Shown here piece after piece: positions 1 to 8,037 of a DNA stretch of 64,000 nt. The notes beneath the pieces are model-generated. The model was given only the letters and a program-made list of their open reading frames with translations. It was not told where the DNA came from and ran no database searches. The DNA lies in NCBI RefSeq assembly GCF_900199545.1, contig NZ_LT962671.1:2374003-2438002 (forward strand), written 5' to 3'. The stretch comes from Raoultibacter massiliensis (GTDB lineage Bacteria; Actinomycetota; Coriobacteriia; Coriobacteriales; Eggerthellaceae). How positions within the stretch are numbered: the stretch's first letter is position 1; every line of letters starts with the position of its first letter. A program made the position numbers and the translations under genes.

Positions 1-230
1 CCAAGATAGCAAATCGGTTGCAACGAATATACAACAGGCCCGATGATATATTGCCGAGCGGAAACGGCTTTCGGCGATGCGGTTCCTGTCAGGCCGAAGG
101 CACGCATCGCTGGGCGAACCCACATGACAAGGCGGCAGCGCCAAACGGAGACGAGGCATGCGCCCAACTCCGCTTGGCACACACGTTTGGCCTATAACCC
201 TAACCCCACGTTTGGCACATTCGCCGCCGC
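1..230. other. No supported gene
   Basis: I see no gene that I can support here. A 120-codon frame begins at 43 on the plus strand, but it runs straight into the tRNA-Leu region, has a composition unlike a protein, and lacks a convincing ribosome binding site. The stretch is most likely the flank of the next gene to the left, which lies outside the window. Confidence 0.4.
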
Positions 231-270
231 AAAAAGAGAACAGGCCAAGCATTTTCATTGCTTGACCTGC
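231..270 (-). terminator. Rho-independent terminator of tRNA-Leu
   Basis: A ten-base-pair hairpin (arms 241-250 and 261-270, with one G-U pair) lies directly downstream of the tRNA on the minus strand and is followed by TTCTCTTTTT. The order tRNA, hairpin, T-run is that of an intrinsic terminator. Confidence 0.8.
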
Positions 271-280
271 TGTTTTAAAA

Positions 281-367
281 TGGTGCGGGTGAAAGGACTT
301 GAACCTTCATGGGGTTGCCCCCATACGGACCTGAACCGTACGCGTCTGCCAATTCCGCCACACCCGC
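281..367 (-). tRNA. tRNA-Leu (anticodon CAG)
   Basis: Read on the minus strand, the seven-base acceptor arms GCGGGTG and CACCCGC pair and the CCA end is encoded. The anticodon loop TTCAGGT lies in a TACGG/CCGTA stem and gives anticodon CAG, which reads the leucine codon CUG. A long variable arm with GGGG/CCCC pairing and a TTCAAGT T-loop are present, as expected for a class II leucine tRNA. The length is 87 nt including CCA. It has its own promoter (408-436) and terminator (231-270). Confidence 0.95.
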
Positions 368-832
368 ATTTGTTTTGCCATTCGACCTCGGCCGAAAGCA
401 AGTGAAAATGATACAGGACTTGGGTTCTTGAAGCAAGAGAGATTCGCAAACCTGCCCCACAAAATGCTCGGGAGCTCGCGCACCGCTGCCGCATCCGCCC
501 ATCGGCATGTTGACTTGGCTCCCGAACCCGACGGTCGCATCGTCCGCCTTCACTTCGATCCTGTTCGTCTGCATGTCATCGCCTCCTTCCGCATTCCCCG
601 CATCCGCTTCAATCGATGCCGAATCGCGTGCCGTATCGTCACCCACCGCGTCGGCGGCAGACGGCGCATCCCCCTCGGAACCCGAATGCTCGGATCCCGC
701 TTGGTAACCGTTTCGCTCGGTTGCATGATCGGCGGCTTCGCCCGCATCCTCCGACGCCGCGAAGTGGCTGCACCCCGCAAGAACGCCGATCGCCAGCGCG
801 ACGGCTGTCAAAATGGCTGCCGCTTTCCTCAC
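368..832 (-). pseudogene. Truncated lipoprotein gene running into tRNA-Leu
   Basis: The GTG start at 830-832 overlaps the stop of the MFS gene as GTGA, so the two are translationally coupled. The first 21 residues are a lipoprotein signal (a hydrophobic stretch ending in VLAGC), followed by a long acidic, Ala/Gly/Asp-rich linker. After about residue 90 a short stretch beginning IEVKADD recalls the start of the cyclophilin-like domain that often accompanies this kind of MFS and LysR cluster, but the domain is not completed. The frame then passes without a stop through the tRNA promoter and the whole tRNA to 275, so the C-terminus is not natural. I read it as a gene that lost its 3' part by rearrangement beside the tRNA. 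The cyclophilin-like suggestion is weak; the exported lipoprotein part is well supported. Confidence 0.5.
408..436 (-). promoter_or_regulatory. Promoter of tRNA-Leu
   Basis: On the minus strand TTGCTT (431-436) and TATCAT (408-413) are separated by exactly 17 bp, with the tRNA 5' end about 40 nt downstream. This fits a housekeeping sigma factor promoter. Confidence 0.7.
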
Positions 833-2064
833 TTCGCCTCACCTGCTTTCATATCCATGCCGGCAGTCGCAGCAACGGATCGCTTCGAGTTTTTCACCTG
901 CGCATTCGCGCGCCCAAGCGCCCACTGCCGCACGAGCACCGCTGCAAACCCGCTCGCCACGAAGGTCATGCCGCCGAGCACGATGCTTCCCGTACCCATA
1001 CCGGCTATCAGCGCGCCGCACAGACTCGTGCCCACCGTCGTGCCCAGATTGGTCGTTGCCAGGAACAGCCCGTTTGCAAAATCGGGCGCTTCCTTTGCAG
1101 CAGAGGTGATGAGATGCTGGTTCACATTCGACCCCGCACCGGCCAGCACGCCCCAAACCAACGTGACGACCGCCGTGAGCACGCTCAGGTTTCCCGTAAA
1201 GAAAAGGCATGCGTATACGCCCATGAGCAGAATCGGGAACAGCACCGCCGTGCGCACCGGGCTTTCGCTGAGCGCTCGGCCGCCGATCACGTTGCCCACC
1301 ATGTTCGCAAGCCCGTAAGCCAGCAGTATCGCACTCACCATCTGCGGCTCTATGCCCGTAACCGCATTCAGGTATTCCGCAAAGAAGCTGTACACCCCGA
1401 ACACGGCGCCGTTCAAGAAGAACACGGCGACGATAGACGCCCAAACGGTAGGCCGCTTCAACACGCCCACCTGCTCGCCGTACGTCAGCCGCTCCGTCAC
1501 CTCGATAGACGGCACGAACAAGCACGTCGCCAGAAGCACCGCCCCGCTCACCGCCACGAACACCATCATGCCCGCGAACAGAGAAACCGTGCTCGCAATG
1601 AAACTGACGACGGGAACGCCGAGCACCATGCCCCCCGAGACCCCCATCATCACGCGGGACACTGCGCGCGGAACGTCTTTCGGCTCGACCGTCTGCGCGG
1701 CAAGCGAGAGTGCAAGCGACACGTATACGGGATGGAATATCGCAGGAACGACGCGGGCGACGAGCGCCACCTGAAAGCTGTCGGTGAACGCCTGCACAAT
1801 GTTGCCGACGAAGAACATTCCGAGGACGATCACCATGAGCTTTTTACGGTTCACGCCCGAAAACAAAAGCGGCATGACGGGGCCGCTGATCGCCACGGCA
1901 AGCGCGAACAAACTCACGAACAGGCCGGCCTCGGTGATGGAAACCTGATAGTGCTCGGCGAGCATCGGAAGGATGCCCACCACCCCCATCTCGGTGTTGA
2001 TGATGCTGAACACCCCCAGGGTAAGTATCAGGAGCATTCTTTTGCTTTTCAGTGCCGCCGTCAT
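829..2064 (-). CDS. MFS transporter, AraJ-like efflux permease
   Basis: This 411-residue protein is made of about 12 hydrophobic helices and has the usual length of the major facilitator superfamily drug/sugar exporters of the AraJ/YdhP type. The N-terminal segment NTEMGVVGILP is typical of that group, and the loop after the second helix (SGVNRKKLM) resembles motif A. It should export a small molecule across the cytoplasmic membrane by proton exchange; the substrate is unknown. The start lies 3 bp after the stop of the small upstream gene, and its own stop overlaps the lipoprotein start, so the three form one operon. A LysR gene is divergent from it, the common arrangement for a regulated exporter. 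Confidence 0.85.
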   Translation of the reverse strand: MTAALKSKRMLLILTLGVFSIINTEMGVVGILPMLAEHYQVSITEAGLFVSLFALAVAISGPVMPLLFSGVNRKKLMVIVLGMFFVGNIVQAFTDSFQVALVARVVPAIFHPVYVSLALSLAAQTVEPKDVPRAVSRVMMGVSGGMVLGVPVVSFIASTVSLFAGMMVFVAVSGAVLLATCLFVPSIEVTERLTYGEQVGVLKRPTVWASIVAVFFLNGAVFGVYSFFAEYLNAVTGIEPQMVSAILLAYGLANMVGNVIGGRALSESPVRTAVLFPILLMGVYACLFFTGNLSVLTAVVTLVWGVLAGAGSNVNQHLITSAAKEAPDFANGLFLATTNLGTTVGTSLCGALIAGMGTGSIVLGGMTFVASGFAAVLVRQWALGRANAQVKNSKRSVAATAGMDMKAGEAK

Positions 2065-2067
2065 CTC

Positions 2068-2316
2068 TCAACTCTTTTCTTGTTTTAGCAGGCGGATAAC
2101 ATAATCAAGGCGGTCAACCCTTCTCTGCGCCGCATGCAGATCTTCCATGTACGTTCGGCGTTTTCCCCTGAGCATCTCGATCAGGTCGTCGATGCGGTCG
2201 TCGCAGCCGCGCGCCAGACGCCGCTCGATGCTCTCGGCATCGCATCCGCATTCGCCCAGCATTCTCTTCAGGTCCGCATCGGAATCGCAAGGCCAGCAAT
2301 CGCTCGATCGTTTCAT
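2068..2316 (-). CDS. Small Cys-containing helical protein
   Basis: The protein has 82 residues. A longer frame starts at 2346, but the ATG at 2316 has GGAGG seven bases upstream and is the better start. The N-terminus carries a Cys-Pro-Cys-Asp motif and a further Cys-Gly-Cys-Asp, which might bind a metal or serve as a redox sensor. The C-terminal half is charged and heptad-like, resembling the dimerisation helix of MerR-type regulators, but there is no DNA-binding domain. It is the first gene of the operon with the MFS exporter, directly behind the LysR operator region. I do not recognise a family with confidence. Confidence 0.65.
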   Translation of the reverse strand: MKRSSDCWPCDSDADLKRMLGECGCDAESIERRLARGCDDRIDDLIEMLRGKRRTYMEDLHAAQRRVDRLDYVIRLLKQEKS

Positions 2317-2364
2317 GGTTTCGCCTCCCATATGAATGGTAAGCATGCTCTTTAAAAATAGCCA

Positions 2365-2391
2365 ATAGTTATGTACTATGTTTAAACATAG
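2365..2391. promoter_or_regulatory. LysR-type operator between divergent genes
   Basis: Two adjoining symmetric elements lie in the 101-bp divergent region: ATAG-N7-CTAT at 2365-2379, which fits the T-N11-A box of LysR regulators, and the perfect 16-bp palindrome CTATGTTTAAACATAG at 2376-2391. They share the CTAT at 2376-2379. Binding of the adjacent LysR protein is an inference from position and symmetry. Confidence 0.6.
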
Positions 2392-2417
2392 CTAAAAAGA
2401 ATGATTGGACAGCACCC

Positions 2418-3317
2418 ATGATAGAAACCCGACTGCTTCATTATTTTCTGGCCGTTGCTCGCGAACAGAGCATCACGCGAGCCGCCGAAGCTCTTCACGT
2501 CACGCAGCCGACCCTCTCAAAACAGATGATGGATCTAGAGCGGCAACTGGACGTTCAACTGCTTGTTCGCGGCAAAAAACAAGTCACGCTCACCGACGAG
2601 GGCGCCTATCTTCGCAATCGCGCCCAAGAAATGCTCGACTTGATGGAGCACACCGAAGCGGCGCTTCGCGACGAAGGGGAAACCGCGGGCGGCGATGTCT
2701 ACCTGGGCTGCGGAGAAACGCGGATCATGGAGTTCGTAGTCGATATCTTCGCGCATTTGCGCGAAGACCATCCGAACATGCGGCTGCATCTGCACAGCGG
2801 TGACGCCGATGCCGTTATGGAGCGGCTTGACAAGGGCCTTCTCGACTTCGGCCTTCTGCTCGGCCCCCTGCATCATGAAAAGTTCGACTACCTTGATTTG
2901 GGAATGAGCGACGTCTACGGCCTGCTCATGCCGCGCGATTGCGCGCTCGCCGAGCAAAAATCGATCCCGCTCGACGATCTTCGCGATCTACCGCTCATCT
3001 TCCCCAACCAGCCCTATAGCGGGCATCAGCGGCTTGATTGGTTCGGAGCCGATTTCGAATCTTTGAATATCGTGGCCACCTACAACCTGCTCACTAATGC
3101 AACCTTTTTGGTAGAAGCGGGACTCGGCTACGCATTTTGCATCGACGGCCTCGTCTCAACCGACGGAAATCGCAACCTGACGTTTCGACCGCTCGACCCG
3201 CTCATGACGGTCGGTCTCAGCATCGCCGCAAAGAAGTACCGCGTGCTCTCCCCCCCTGCGAAGCTGTTTCTAGATCAGCTGCGAGAAGCGGTGCGGAAAC
3301 ACGGGAGGGCGGGGTAG
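2418..3317 (+). CDS. LysR family transcriptional regulator
   Basis: This 299-residue protein has the standard layout of the family. Residues 1 to about 60 form the winged helix-turn-helix (AVAREQSITRAAEALHVTQP followed by LSKQM and a conserved LExxL helix), and the remainder is the periplasmic-binding-protein-like effector domain. It probably controls the divergent exporter operon through the symmetric sites at 2365-2391, responding to a small ligand that cannot be deduced. The ATG at 2418 is the family-typical start (MIETRLLHYF). A run of seven C near the 3' end is short and not a likely mutation hotspot. Confidence 0.92.
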   Translation: MIETRLLHYFLAVAREQSITRAAEALHVTQPTLSKQMMDLERQLDVQLLVRGKKQVTLTDEGAYLRNRAQEMLDLMEHTEAALRDEGETAGGDVYLGCGETRIMEFVVDIFAHLREDHPNMRLHLHSGDADAVMERLDKGLLDFGLLLGPLHHEKFDYLDLGMSDVYGLLMPRDCALAEQKSIPLDDLRDLPLIFPNQPYSGHQRLDWFGADFESLNIVATYNLLTNATFLVEAGLGYAFCIDGLVSTDGNRNLTFRPLDPLMTVGLSIAAKKYRVLSPPAKLFLDQLREAVRKHGRAG

Positions 3318-3343
3318 CCCGGCAAAGCGCACAAGCCCGCAGC

Positions 3344-5425
3344 CTATTCCCCCGTCGCCATCTGAAGCAGGTACACTTCTTCGCGAAGACCGCGGGCGGT
3401 ATTTCGATCCAACGTGCCGTTTTCACGCAACCGCTGAATCTCGTCGAGTTCGAGCCGGAGCGCCTCGGCCTCCACATCGGCAACGCGGGCCTTGATCTCT
3501 TTCAACTCGTCCCTATCAACCGAACCCCTGCGCAGCGAACGAGGATCGACCGACGACGCAAACCCCTCGGATTCCGCCTCGTCTTGGGCTCTGAACGCGG
3601 CAAGCATAGCGCGGGATTCGGCGGCAAGGACTGCCGCGCCTTCGGAAACCTCGAGGTCGGAATCGGCCATCTTCGACTCGTAGAATTCCAGGGAGCATTG
3701 CTCCAAACCGATCCTGAACGGTCTCGAAGCATCCTGCCACGCTTCTTCGGGCTGCAGGCGCTTAAGCACATGGAAAACAGTCCTTGCAAGCCGCACGACG
3801 GTAACTTTGAAACGCTCCCACAGTTCTCCGATCGTTTCGCGTCCTGCGTGACGACGCAGGAGCATCTTGCGCATGTGCTCGATCTGCTCGAGATAACGCT
3901 GCCCTTCGACGCGATCGACCGTTTTGCTTTCCATGCTCGATTCCACATACGAACGCTGGCAATCAAGCGCTTCCGCTCGAAGCTCGGCCATACACGCCGA
4001 GGAAGCGTTCTGTCTGCGCAATCTCCTCACGCGCTCCCGGTACTGCTGGATAACGATCTGATAGGCAACTCTCGACTCCTCGGTTTGCTGCGCCTCGAGC
4101 TCGCGTATGACATTATCGAGTATCTCGATACTCGCCGATCCGTCATCGCCTTTCGGCTCCGCCTCCGCCTTCGGCGCAAGCAGCGGCACGACGAAGTTGG
4201 CAAGCAAAAGCGTACAGAGAATCGTTCCCGAAGCAAGGAATATCAAAGTGTCGCGGTACGGGAACGCCTCGCCGGTTGCAAGGTAGAAGGGAATCGTCAG
4301 AGCAATCGAGAGCGTCACGGCGCCTTTGGGCCCGGCAAGCGTGGTAACGAGAGACCCCCTCACCGTCTGGGCGTTCAGAGAAAATGCAAGCTTTCCGGTT
4401 TTCGGATCGCGATGAAACGCCTCCATAGCAAGAACCCAGACAAACCGAATTCCTTCGACCAAAAGGGTGATGAGCAGCACGAACTCGATAAGCGTAAATG
4501 CGCTCACCTGCCCGCTGTCCCACGAGGGCATGATGGCTTTCGGCAACTGCATGCCCAGAAGCACGAACACCACGCCGTTGATGACGAACACAAGCGCATC
4601 CCACACGCTCGTCGATGCAATCTGAAGCCGCGCCGAAACGGGCGTCGTCTTGCGAGGCAAGAGCGTCATCAGCAAACCCGCTGCCACAACGGCCAGGATG
4701 CCGCTCGTGCCCGTGTGCTCGGCCGCGAGAAATACGATGAAAGGAGTGAACACCTCGAACACAACGTGTACCGTCGCGCTTTCGAAACCACGGCTGCGAA
4801 TGACGCGCAGGGCGATCGTTGCCACGAGCCCAAGTACAAGGCCGATGGCGATGCCGCCGAAAAAGCTGATGGCGAACGTTGCCGTCGCATCCGCAATCGA
4901 AAACACCCCCGTTACGGCCGCTGCGATGGCAAACTGGAACGAAACGACGCCCGAAGCATCATTGATCAGGGCTTCCCCAGAAAGCAACGCCTTCTGGCGG
5001 TCGGACAAGCTGATATCTTTGCCAAGCGCCGTAACGGCAACCGCGTCGGTGGGACCGAGCGCAGCGCCGAGTGCGAAGGCGGCAGCAAGCGGAATCGACG
5101 GCTCAAGCCAGTGCAGCGCAAAACCCACCACGAGCACAGTTATCAGAACAAGGCCGATCGCAAGCGATACGATGGCACCCTTGTTCTCCCACAGCGCCCG
5201 CTTGCTCGCATGGCGGGATTCGTCGAATAGAAGCGGCGCGATGAAGAGAACCAGGAAAAGCTCGGGATCTATCTCCACCTGCAAAGGCGCACCTGCGATG
5301 ACGGCTATCGCAACGCCGAGCCCAATTTGCACGAGCGGCAGGGAAACGCGAGGAGTGACCTGATCCAAGACGGTCGAAACCAGCACCGCCGCCAAAAGGA
5401 GCAAAATCAGCTCGAACATTTCCAT
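3344..5425 (-). CDS. CPA1 family Na+/H+ antiporter with long cytoplasmic tail
   Basis: The 693-residue protein has an antiporter domain of about 12 membrane helices in residues 1-430. It carries FIAPLLFDESRHAS near residue 61, GPTDAVAV at 124-131 and the Asn-Asp pair at 155-156 in GEALINDASG, the ion-binding signature of electroneutral CPA1 exchangers. It should exchange Na+ (or K+) for H+ across the cytoplasmic membrane. The last 260 residues are soluble, highly charged and predicted helical, with Lys/Arg and Glu patterns suggesting coiled coil. Tails of this kind in NhaP-type proteins are regulatory, but this one is long. The start is preceded by AAAGGAT. It converges on the LysR gene with only 26 bp between. 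Confidence 0.88.
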   Translation of the reverse strand: MEMFELILLLLAAVLVSTVLDQVTPRVSLPLVQIGLGVAIAVIAGAPLQVEIDPELFLVLFIAPLLFDESRHASKRALWENKGAIVSLAIGLVLITVLVVGFALHWLEPSIPLAAAFALGAALGPTDAVAVTALGKDISLSDRQKALLSGEALINDASGVVSFQFAIAAAVTGVFSIADATATFAISFFGGIAIGLVLGLVATIALRVIRSRGFESATVHVVFEVFTPFIVFLAAEHTGTSGILAVVAAGLLMTLLPRKTTPVSARLQIASTSVWDALVFVINGVVFVLLGMQLPKAIMPSWDSGQVSAFTLIEFVLLITLLVEGIRFVWVLAMEAFHRDPKTGKLAFSLNAQTVRGSLVTTLAGPKGAVTLSIALTIPFYLATGEAFPYRDTLIFLASGTILCTLLLANFVVPLLAPKAEAEPKGDDGSASIEILDNVIRELEAQQTEESRVAYQIVIQQYRERVRRLRRQNASSACMAELRAEALDCQRSYVESSMESKTVDRVEGQRYLEQIEHMRKMLLRRHAGRETIGELWERFKVTVVRLARTVFHVLKRLQPEEAWQDASRPFRIGLEQCSLEFYESKMADSDLEVSEGAAVLAAESRAMLAAFRAQDEAESEGFASSVDPRSLRRGSVDRDELKEIKARVADVEAEALRLELDEIQRLRENGTLDRNTARGLREEVYLLQMATGE

Positions 5426-5903
5426 ATCGGATCCTTTCGCACGGTCGAGCGCACGGCAATCAGCATCGTATCAACCGTTTTGTTAGCATCAAGCAACTTC
5501 GAATCCGTCAAGAATACCACGCGGTCCGTCAGACGCTCGGATTTCCAGGCAATCTCACGATTACATCTGCATCCCGTTCAGTCCGCCCTTGAATCCGATG
5601 GTCCCGTGCAGCTCGACGATCTTTCCGGCAAGAGAGAACCAACCGGCGCTATGTCCGAAACGTTCGCCCCGATGCCGCCTGTCGATCAAGTCTTCGGCGG
5701 GCAGCAGACTCTTCGTTTGCCGAAGGCCTGCCAAAGCCTTCGGCAAGCAGCCGCCTCGCACTCGAGGGGCGCCCTTCCCGACATTCCGCAGACATCTGGC
5801 CACGTGCTTCCAAGGTAATGAGTTTTTCGAGGAAATCGGCGATCTCGCATCGGGGAGAAGGCTGAGACGGTTTAATCATGCCGTACACCAAGAAAGGGAT
5901 GAT
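5426..5903. other. Intergenic region with one strong hairpin
   Basis: I see no supportable gene in these 478 bases. A perfect hairpin (arms 5718-5727 and 5736-5745, TGCCGAAGGC and its complement) has no T-run on either side. A minus-strand frame of 80 codons (5561-5803) has no clear ribosome binding site and no recognisable domain. The region could hold a decayed gene or an untranslated RNA. Confidence 0.35.
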
Positions 5904-6338
5904 ATGACCGATATTCCTCGCACCACGAAGACGGGGCTCACGCTGTTCGCGCTTGCAGCATTGCTCACCTTCGGGTTCATCACGCTGCTCCAGTTCGTTC
6001 CCATGCCCTGGTTTTTCGGTGCGCTCATCGCCATGCACTGCGGTATCGCCCTGTTCATCGTGAGCAAGCGCCTGTTCAAGAACTGCACCTACATCGTGGC
6101 GCGCTACTATCGCTTCGAGTATCTCATGCTCGTGCCCTACCTGCTCATCATGGCGTACGCTTTTGCGAGCAAAGCAGGCATCGTTGCGCTGTTCGAGACC
6201 GAGAAGAGCATCATCACCATCGCCTACACCATCTTCTGCTTCATCATGACCGCATGGAATTTCCAGCGCATGCGTATAGATGTGCGCAACCAGCAAGACG
6301 AAGTGCTTGCTTTACGGGAAGCGCTCGGCACTGCGTAA
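5904..6338 (+). CDS. Small membrane protein, about four helices
   Basis: The 144-residue protein starts at the ATG at 5904, which has AAGAAAGGGA upstream; a longer frame begins at 5589 but the added part is not protein-like. About four hydrophobic helices span residues 14-120, and the C-terminus is a short charged tail (RMRIDVRNQQDEVLALREAL). There is no signal peptide, catalytic motif or cysteine cluster. I do not recognise the family. It converges on the LuxR-type gene to its right, so it is probably transcribed alone. Confidence 0.65.
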   Translation: MTDIPRTTKTGLTLFALAALLTFGFITLLQFVPMPWFFGALIAMHCGIALFIVSKRLFKNCTYIVARYYRFEYLMLVPYLLIMAYAFASKAGIVALFETEKSIITIAYTIFCFIMTAWNFQRMRIDVRNQQDEVLALREALGTA

Positions 6339-6370
6339 AGAGGTTCGGGCTGAACCCCGCCGCACTTCCT

Positions 6371-7843
6371 CTACGATAGCTTTTCTTCTTCGGAAACCGA
6401 ATCAACCTCGACCAAATCCATCATCTCCTGGCGGCTGTGCACATCAAGCTTTTGGTAGATCCGCCGTGTGTGCGATTTGAGCGTACCGGTTGCGATGTAG
6501 AGATCCTTGGCTATCTCGGGAAGGGTTTTCTGCGTGGTAAGCAGCCAGAACACCTCTTTTTCACGCGGCGAAAGCCGATAGCGATCCGCAAGCTCGGAGC
6601 AGCGCAGCGCAAACCTTCCCCTTGCATCGCCGTCTTCGGCAATCTTGTCGGCGCCGAAAAACGCGAGACCCCATTCCTCCGATGTTTTGCGTTCGAACAG
6701 CAACGCCACCGTTGCGATGACAACGAGGATGGTCAGGGCCACGATCACAATGGTATCGTCGGCCCGCACGGGAAGGATGCCCGAATTCATAGCACTTTCG
6801 AATAAATCTCCACCGACAACCGTGATCGTGGCGACCTCCTGGATACCGCATAGCACAAGCACCGAAATGCCGTAGCGATGCGATATGTCGCACAGAAGTA
6901 TGGTGATGACGAGAAACATCGACGTATACGCGGTTGAAATGAACAGGCTTCCCACCACATTGCTCTTCGAGAACGCCAAAAGGGTAATCAACAGTCCGCA
7001 TGTCATGAGAACGAACGGCGTCCTGTAGATAAAGGTGAAGTCGAAACGATGGGACAGCAGGTACGTTCCCAAAAACAGCGCCGCCGAAGCGATGATCGTG
7101 CCCCACACCGAGGGGCTCACCATCGAGATGTCGTCCGCACTGTGAAACCCGAAGATAAACTGGTAGATGCCGAGCACGATGATGAGACCCCAGGGAAAAC
7201 GCATCTTACCCCATGTCTTCTTCGGCAAATCCGTTTTCGGGATCTTGGAAAATCCGATCTTGAGGCAGGCGAACGAAAGCAGCGGCAGCGCCACCATAAC
7301 AAACGAAAGCCGCTCGACCCCCATCCCCACGAACAGCCAACCCATGATGGCGCCGAGGAAAAACGCGCCCGAAACGTAGATCACCACGCGAAAGGGATTA
7401 AAGCAGCTCTGCAGTTCAGCCCACATAAGAATCGAGAGCGCTGCCCCGATGCCCGCGCAGACGATCGAAGCGCCCGAAAGTCCCACGCTCAACCCGCCCG
7501 CACCCGCACCGACGACCCAGAGCGCCGCCGAAGCGATAAGCGAACCGGTTGCAACAGGCAGGGCCCAGCGCTTTTCGTACAGGGGCGCGATCTTGCGCGC
7601 GAAGATGGCCAACGGAGCGAATACCGCGATCATCATGAGGAGGAACAGATCTTGTCCAATCCACGCCTGATCGGGCACCAGCGACGAAAAGCGGTAGAAC
7701 GCTATGTCATCCCACGCCCGAATGAAGGCAAAGCCGAAAAAGCACAGGGAAAGATGCCTGAGATCGCCGAGCTTCCGCCTCACCGCAAATGGCTGATCGG
7801 CACCTTGTTCAGCTTTATCGTCCAACATGGCTTCGGTTTGCAC
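6371..7843 (-). CDS. Membrane-bound LuxR-type transcriptional regulator
   Basis: About 12 hydrophobic helices (residues about 30-400) resemble an MFS transporter and are followed by a C-terminal LuxR/NarL helix-turn-helix with LSPREKEVFWLLTTQKTLPE and the recognition-helix region TGTLKSHTRRIYQKLDVHS. This fusion is a hallmark of Eggerthellaceae, usually next to respiratory reductase genes. The membrane part probably senses a substrate and the DNA-binding part controls the divergent flavin reductase. The frame can be extended to an ATG at 7864, but that codon overlaps TATAAT (7863-7868). The GTG at 7843 with GGGGGTGG upstream is a more likely start and gives 490 residues. Confidence 0.85.
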   Translation of the reverse strand: MQTEAMLDDKAEQGADQPFAVRRKLGDLRHLSLCFFGFAFIRAWDDIAFYRFSSLVPDQAWIGQDLFLLMMIAVFAPLAIFARKIAPLYEKRWALPVATGSLIASAALWVVGAGAGGLSVGLSGASIVCAGIGAALSILMWAELQSCFNPFRVVIYVSGAFFLGAIMGWLFVGMGVERLSFVMVALPLLSFACLKIGFSKIPKTDLPKKTWGKMRFPWGLIIVLGIYQFIFGFHSADDISMVSPSVWGTIIASAALFLGTYLLSHRFDFTFIYRTPFVLMTCGLLITLLAFSKSNVVGSLFISTAYTSMFLVITILLCDISHRYGISVLVLCGIQEVATITVVGGDLFESAMNSGILPVRADDTIVIVALTILVVIATVALLFERKTSEEWGLAFFGADKIAEDGDARGRFALRCSELADRYRLSPREKEVFWLLTTQKTLPEIAKDLYIATGTLKSHTRRIYQKLDVHSRQEMMDLVEVDSVSEEEKLS

Positions 7844-7862
7844 GGTTTCCACCCCCGCAAGC

Positions 7863-7927
7863 ATTATATACAGCGACCAAGGGTTTCGCGGGTCGGTTTA
7901 CACGCGGGTTACAAATTTACACCCCGC
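7863..7927. promoter_or_regulatory. Divergent control region of LuxR gene and flavin reductase
   Basis: TATAAT on the minus strand (7863-7868) is the likely -10 of the LuxR gene; no good -35 is visible. An interrupted inverted element, GCGGGT at 7904-7909 and CACCCCGC at 7920-7927, resembles elements in the two other LuxR/flavin-reductase intergenic regions of this window (17684-17745 and 57478-57534). TTTACAC also occurs twice here (7897-7903 and 7916-7922). Confidence 0.4.
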
Positions 7928-8037
7928 AACGCGCCATGGGGAGATGCGCGCCGTTCCGTTTGCCTGCATACTGCGACCCGAACGGCCAACCGCTCAAAGT
8001 TGGCGCACAATCCGCACAGGACAACCCGGGAGGAATT

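Noticed and set aside
275..367. Protein reading of the tRNA-Leu region as the C-terminus of a protein
   Set aside because: The residues AELADAYGSG and those after it are the well-known false translation of a leucine tRNA; the tRNA structure is complete.
616..2088. 490-codon open frame on the plus strand
   Set aside because: It is the antisense shadow of the MFS gene, with His/Arg-rich low-complexity sequence.
3250..3262. C7 run in the LysR gene as a phase-variation tract
   Set aside because: Seven bases is short, lies near the 3' end, and the frame is intact.
3137..5230. 697-codon open frame on the plus strand
   Set aside because: It is antisense to the Na+/H+ antiporter and out of frame over the end of the LysR gene, with no domain or start signal.
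5561..5803. 80-codon minus-strand frame in the gap before the small membrane protein
   Set aside because: There is no ribosome binding site and no recognisable motif; it crosses a strong hairpin.
7897..7922. TTTACAC repeats as a specific regulator site
   Set aside because: Only two exact copies with 19-bp spacing and no counterpart in the two sister intergenic regions; the GCGGGT/CACCC element is better supported.
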